NCBI GenBank assembly: GCA_023443925.1
Contig: JAEZSL010000296.1
Location: 1 to 18,464, forward strand
Direction: 5' to 3'
DNA from: Bacillota bacterium
GTDB lineage: Bacteria; Bacillota_A; Clostridia; Lachnospirales; Lachnospiraceae
Length of the DNA: 18,464 nucleotides
How positions within the stretch are numbered: position 1 is the first letter of the stretch; the number at the start of each line of letters is the position of its first letter. This document shows, piece by piece, positions 16,215 through 18,464 of this stretch. Below the pieces are notes generated by a model. The model saw only the letters and a program-made list of their open reading frames with translations. It was not told the origin of the DNA and ran no database searches. A program made the translations under genes and the position numbers.

Positions 16215-16763
16215 TTAGAGTATGCTTTTGCAGAGTTTCTCGTCCGGATTTGCAATAATAGCAGAATCTAAAAGCATTGCGGCTTCACCGGCTGCAATTT
16301 TAGCTTTTGCAATAGCAGCTTCTACCGCCGCTACTTCTCCGGTTAATAACAAATAGGATTTTCCGCACATGCCTCTTGCAATTCTTAACTCAATCAATTC
16401 AACCTGCGCTGTTTTGGCAGCTTCATCTGCGGCAACGATAATGGATGCGGCAGAAAAAGTTTCCAGTATACCGAGAGCATTAATTTTTTCTATCTGGGTC
16501 GCTCCGTAAATTGCTGAAAAAATGGATTCATGAGGATTACCAAGGATAAAACTGTCGATAAGATGTTCACTGTATCTAGTCCTGGCTGCTTCAATACTGG
16601 CATTTACAGCACTTAAATCCCCCCGGAGCAAAACAATATACTTGCCGGGACATACGGTCTGCGCTTCTATAATTTCTACCTGGGCTGTTTTTAACATCGT
16701 ATCGGCAGCTAATAAACCTGTTGAGACTGTTTTATATTCAACCATTCCGATTGCCTTACTCAT
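16215..16763 (-). CDS. pduT: PduT-like trimeric shell protein with tandem BMC domains and an Fe-S ligand
   Basis: A 182-residue protein with two BMC domains, about 4-86 and 96-178, that should form a pseudohexameric trimer in the shell. Cys38 in QTVCPGKYIVLLRGD is at the same residue number and in the same context as the cysteine that ligates the [4Fe-4S] cluster at the trimer axis of PduT, so the redox centre is expected to be present. The second domain has RGMCGKSYLLLTGEV at the equivalent loop. Its role would be to pass electrons across the shell to or from the PduS-like protein encoded 41 nt upstream. The ribosome site is GAGAGGA, about 10 nt before the ATG. Confidence 0.94.
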   Translation of the reverse strand: MSKAIGMVEYKTVSTGLLAADTMLKTAQVEIIEAQTVCPGKYIVLLRGDLSAVNASIEAARTRYSEHLIDSFILGNPHESIFSAIYGATQIEKINALGILETFSAASIIVAADEAAKTAQVELIELRIARGMCGKSYLLLTGEVAAVEAAIAKAKIAAGEAAMLLDSAIIANPDEKLCKSIL

Positions 16764-16804
16764 AAAGTGTACATCCTCTCTGCATTCACTATTAACTAAA
16801 AAAA

Positions 16805-18136
16805 TTATTTAGATTTGATGATTATAAATTGTTCGTTCACTTCAATAACTTCTCCCGTTATGGAGGAATGAACCGGCAGAGAAAGTTTTCCTTCTTCAGC
16901 CCGTGCTATAAGCTCCCCCTGGCCAACCATGTCATTTTTCTTAACAACCGGCCGTGCTTTAGCACCGATATGCTGGCTTAAATTTATTTTAACCTGAGAA
17001 ACTGAGATTTCCTTTTCTTCTAAAGGTGCTTTCCCATCATATTCCTTTAAGCCGAGTCTTACCGTCAGCCGCTCCATTGGTATCTTTCTGTAATCCCGCA
17101 TGGGATCATTCTCTCTTGAAGGGATTCCCTTTGGAATGGGGATACCCTTACTGCGAAGACCTGCTTTGTATTCCGTAATTAATTTTCTTGGAGCCAGGTC
17201 CTGAGGGCAGGCATACATTTCACAGATTCCGCAGGAACAACAGAACATGGTATCTAAAAACGGGCTAAGATCCTGTGTCACTCCGCTGGTAGCGGCCCGC
17301 ATAAACATATGAGGTGTTATAGGCTGGCCTAACAGATGCCTCGGACATAAATCCGTACACATCTCACACTGACAGCAGGAAGCCATAGCTCTTTTCATAT
17401 CTATGGAGGATTTTCCGGATTTTTTATGAATTACGGTGTGGTCCGGAGGAAGCACCAGAATTGCATTGGTGGTTTTTGTTACGGTGTCATAAGCATTTAC
17501 TATACTTCCCGTCATGGGTCCGCCCATAAAATAGACATAATCTTTTATTTTCACTCCGCCGGCTATCTTTACGGCAGCTTCCACCGACATGCCCACCGGT
17601 GCTTTTATGGTTACCGGATTGTTCACTTCCCCTGCTATGGTAAGATATTTCGAATATACGGGTTCTTTTTGGGATATGGCTTTATAAATGTTATAAACTG
17701 TTTCCACATTAAAAACTGCCACTCCGATTTCTATGGGGATACTTCCGGGCGGTACTTTTTTACCCGTTGTTTCATAGATCAGCACCACTTCATCTCCCAT
17801 AGGATATACTTCCGGAAGCAGTTTTAGCTGTAAAACCGGAAAAGAATCCAGATTTGCCTTTACGGCTTCCACCGTTTTTGCGTAGGCTCCTTTTACGGCA
17901 ACAAGTACATTTTTCGCTCCCAAAGCTTCTGCCATCACAGAAAGAGTACTCATGATTTCATAGGCATACTTTTGCAGCAGCTGTCTGTGAACTTTTAATA
18001 AAGGCTCGCATTCCGCACAATTTAGTATAATCGTATCTGCTCTTTTATCAAACTTCGCATAAGCTGGAAATCCGGCACCGCCGGCACCGGCAACTCCATT
18101 TTCCTGAGCGACACGAATCAGTTCCTTTATATCCAT
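16805..18136 (-). CDS. pduS: PduS/RnfC-like flavin and Fe-S electron-transfer protein
   Basis: A 443-residue member of the PduS group. The N-terminal Nqo1-like domain has GAGGAGFPAYAKF (17-29) and the NCAECEPLL motif (39-47), both typical of RnfC/PduS. Two [4Fe-4S] motifs follow: Cys254-x2-Cys257-x2-Cys260-x3-Cys264 and Cys299-x2-Cys302-x2-Cys305-x4-Cys310. The C-terminus (about 385-443) resembles the RnfC barrel-sandwich hybrid (PVHSSITGEVIEVNEQ). PduS of Salmonella is a flavoprotein with Fe-S clusters that binds PduT and supports cobalamin reduction. This operon encodes a B12-independent dehydratase, so here it more probably serves cofactor redox balance or electron supply (inference). It starts 8 nt after the EutN-like stop, with GGAG inside that gene's 3' end. 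Confidence 0.94.
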   Translation of the reverse strand: MDIKELIRVAQENGVAGAGGAGFPAYAKFDKRADTIILNCAECEPLLKVHRQLLQKYAYEIMSTLSVMAEALGAKNVLVAVKGAYAKTVEAVKANLDSFPVLQLKLLPEVYPMGDEVVLIYETTGKKVPPGSIPIEIGVAVFNVETVYNIYKAISQKEPVYSKYLTIAGEVNNPVTIKAPVGMSVEAAVKIAGGVKIKDYVYFMGGPMTGSIVNAYDTVTKTTNAILVLPPDHTVIHKKSGKSSIDMKRAMASCCQCEMCTDLCPRHLLGQPITPHMFMRAATSGVTQDLSPFLDTMFCCSCGICEMYACPQDLAPRKLITEYKAGLRSKGIPIPKGIPSRENDPMRDYRKIPMERLTVRLGLKEYDGKAPLEEKEISVSQVKINLSQHIGAKARPVVKKNDMVGQGELIARAEEGKLSLPVHSSITGEVIEVNEQFIIIKSK

Positions 18137-18144
18137 ATATAAAT

Positions 18145-18411
18145 CTACTCCAGTCCGATTCCGTCATCAACGATACCAACAATCGCAGCGTCAACAGGTG
18201 CATCTTTTAAATTGCAGCCTATACGTGCCGCACTTCCTTTTGCAACAAGCACAATTTCGCCGATGCCTGCGCCGACATTGTCAATTGCAACGATTCTTCC
18301 TTTTCCCTGTTCCATGGATTCAAAAGGTTCCACAATCAGGAATTTACTGCCTACCAGATTCTCATTTTTCCTCGTTGCCACTACGCTTCCTACAACTTTT
18401 CCAACGATCAT
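18145..18411 (-). CDS. EutN/CcmL-type microcompartment vertex pentamer protein
   Basis: An 88-residue BMC-P protein, normal for the EutN/CcmL/PduN family, beginning MIVGKVVGSVVATRKNENLVG and with the conserved VAIDNVGAGIGEIVLVAKGSAAR core. Pentamers of this family cap the twelve vertices of the polyhedral shell. An AGGTGA ribosome site lies about 5 nt before the ATG. It is closely followed by the PduS-like gene (8-nt gap) and preceded within 17 nt by the end of another gene, so it belongs to the same operon. PduN or a GRM-type pentamer would be equally good names. Confidence 0.95.
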   Translation of the reverse strand: MIVGKVVGSVVATRKNENLVGSKFLIVEPFESMEQGKGRIVAIDNVGAGIGEIVLVAKGSAARIGCNLKDAPVDAAIVGIVDDGIGLE

Positions 18412-18428
18412 ACTCTCACCTGCTTATC

Positions 18429-18464
18429 CTATTTTGTGATAAATCCCTGTTTCACTTCTATAAA
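18429..18464 (-). CDS. 3' end of an unidentified upstream operon gene
   Basis: The last 11 codons before a TAG at 18431-18429 encode FIEVKQGFITK, in a frame open to the right edge. The 17-nt gap to the EutN-like ATG fits an operon partner. Too little is present to identify it; a microcompartment enzyme or shell gene is expected from context. Confidence 0.4.
   Translation of the reverse strand, partial: FIEVKQGFITK

Noticed and set aside
16805..18136. An Rnf or Nqr respiratory complex subunit.
   Set aside because: The protein is RnfC-like, but no other rnf genes are present and the PduT-like and EutN-like genes directly adjoin it, so PduS is the better call.

Overview
This window looks like chromosomal DNA from an anaerobic, moderately AT-rich Clostridia/Lachnospiraceae-type Firmicute. 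The evidence is AGGAGG-type ribosome binding sites, a YesM/YesN-style sensor and response regulator, a lipobox sugar-binding lipoprotein, a Csp-like clostridial subtilisin and a glycyl-radical-enzyme (GRE) microcompartment locus. This taxonomic call is inferred from gene content only. No rRNA, tRNA, CRISPR array, transposase or phage gene was seen.

Left block (1-6155, all minus strand): an ABC sugar-type importer followed by its probable controller. In transcription order it contains a solute-binding lipoprotein, two MalF/MalG-type permeases, a YesM-type histidine kinase and a YesN-type response regulator that runs off the left edge. No ATPase is present, as is common for CUT1 importers that share one. 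A strong hairpin sits between the binding protein and the first permease. A long inverted repeat lies in the leader upstream of the binding protein.

Middle block (6156-9951): a minus-strand FAD-dependent oxidoreductase (FAD_oxidored family) and a divergent plus-strand S8 serine peptidase of Csp-like architecture with an intact Asp/His/Ser triad. The roughly 460-nt divergent region between them holds two ~50-bp direct repeats and two inverted repeats. A strong hairpin between the peptidase and the next block is oriented to terminate minus-strand transcription.

Right block (9964-18464, all minus strand): most of a bacterial microcompartment operon built around a B12-independent diol dehydratase. 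In transcription order it contains the last 11 codons of an unidentified gene, an EutN/CcmL-type vertex pentamer, a PduS-like flavin/Fe-S protein, a PduT-like trimeric shell protein with the Fe-S ligand Cys38, a DeoR-family repressor, the GRE, its radical-SAM activase, a PduU-like shell protein, a PduV/EutP-like GTPase and an AraC-family regulator. The GRE has all the expected catalytic residues (Cys438, Glu440, His166, His283, Asp452, Gly817) and resembles 1,2-propanediol/glycerol dehydratases. The likely role is dehydration of 1,2-propanediol, from fucose or rhamnose fermentation, to propionaldehyde inside a protein shell, with PduS/PduT moving electrons across the shell. The aldehyde and alcohol dehydrogenases, the phosphotransacylase and the abundant BMC-H hexamers are absent and presumably lie beyond the right edge.

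Most notable points: the activase lacks the ferredoxin-like two-cluster insert of many GRE activases; the GRE has no N-terminal targeting extension; a perfect 18-bp palindrome lies before the DeoR gene; and a CCTTTTGAC motif recurs in two intergenic regions.
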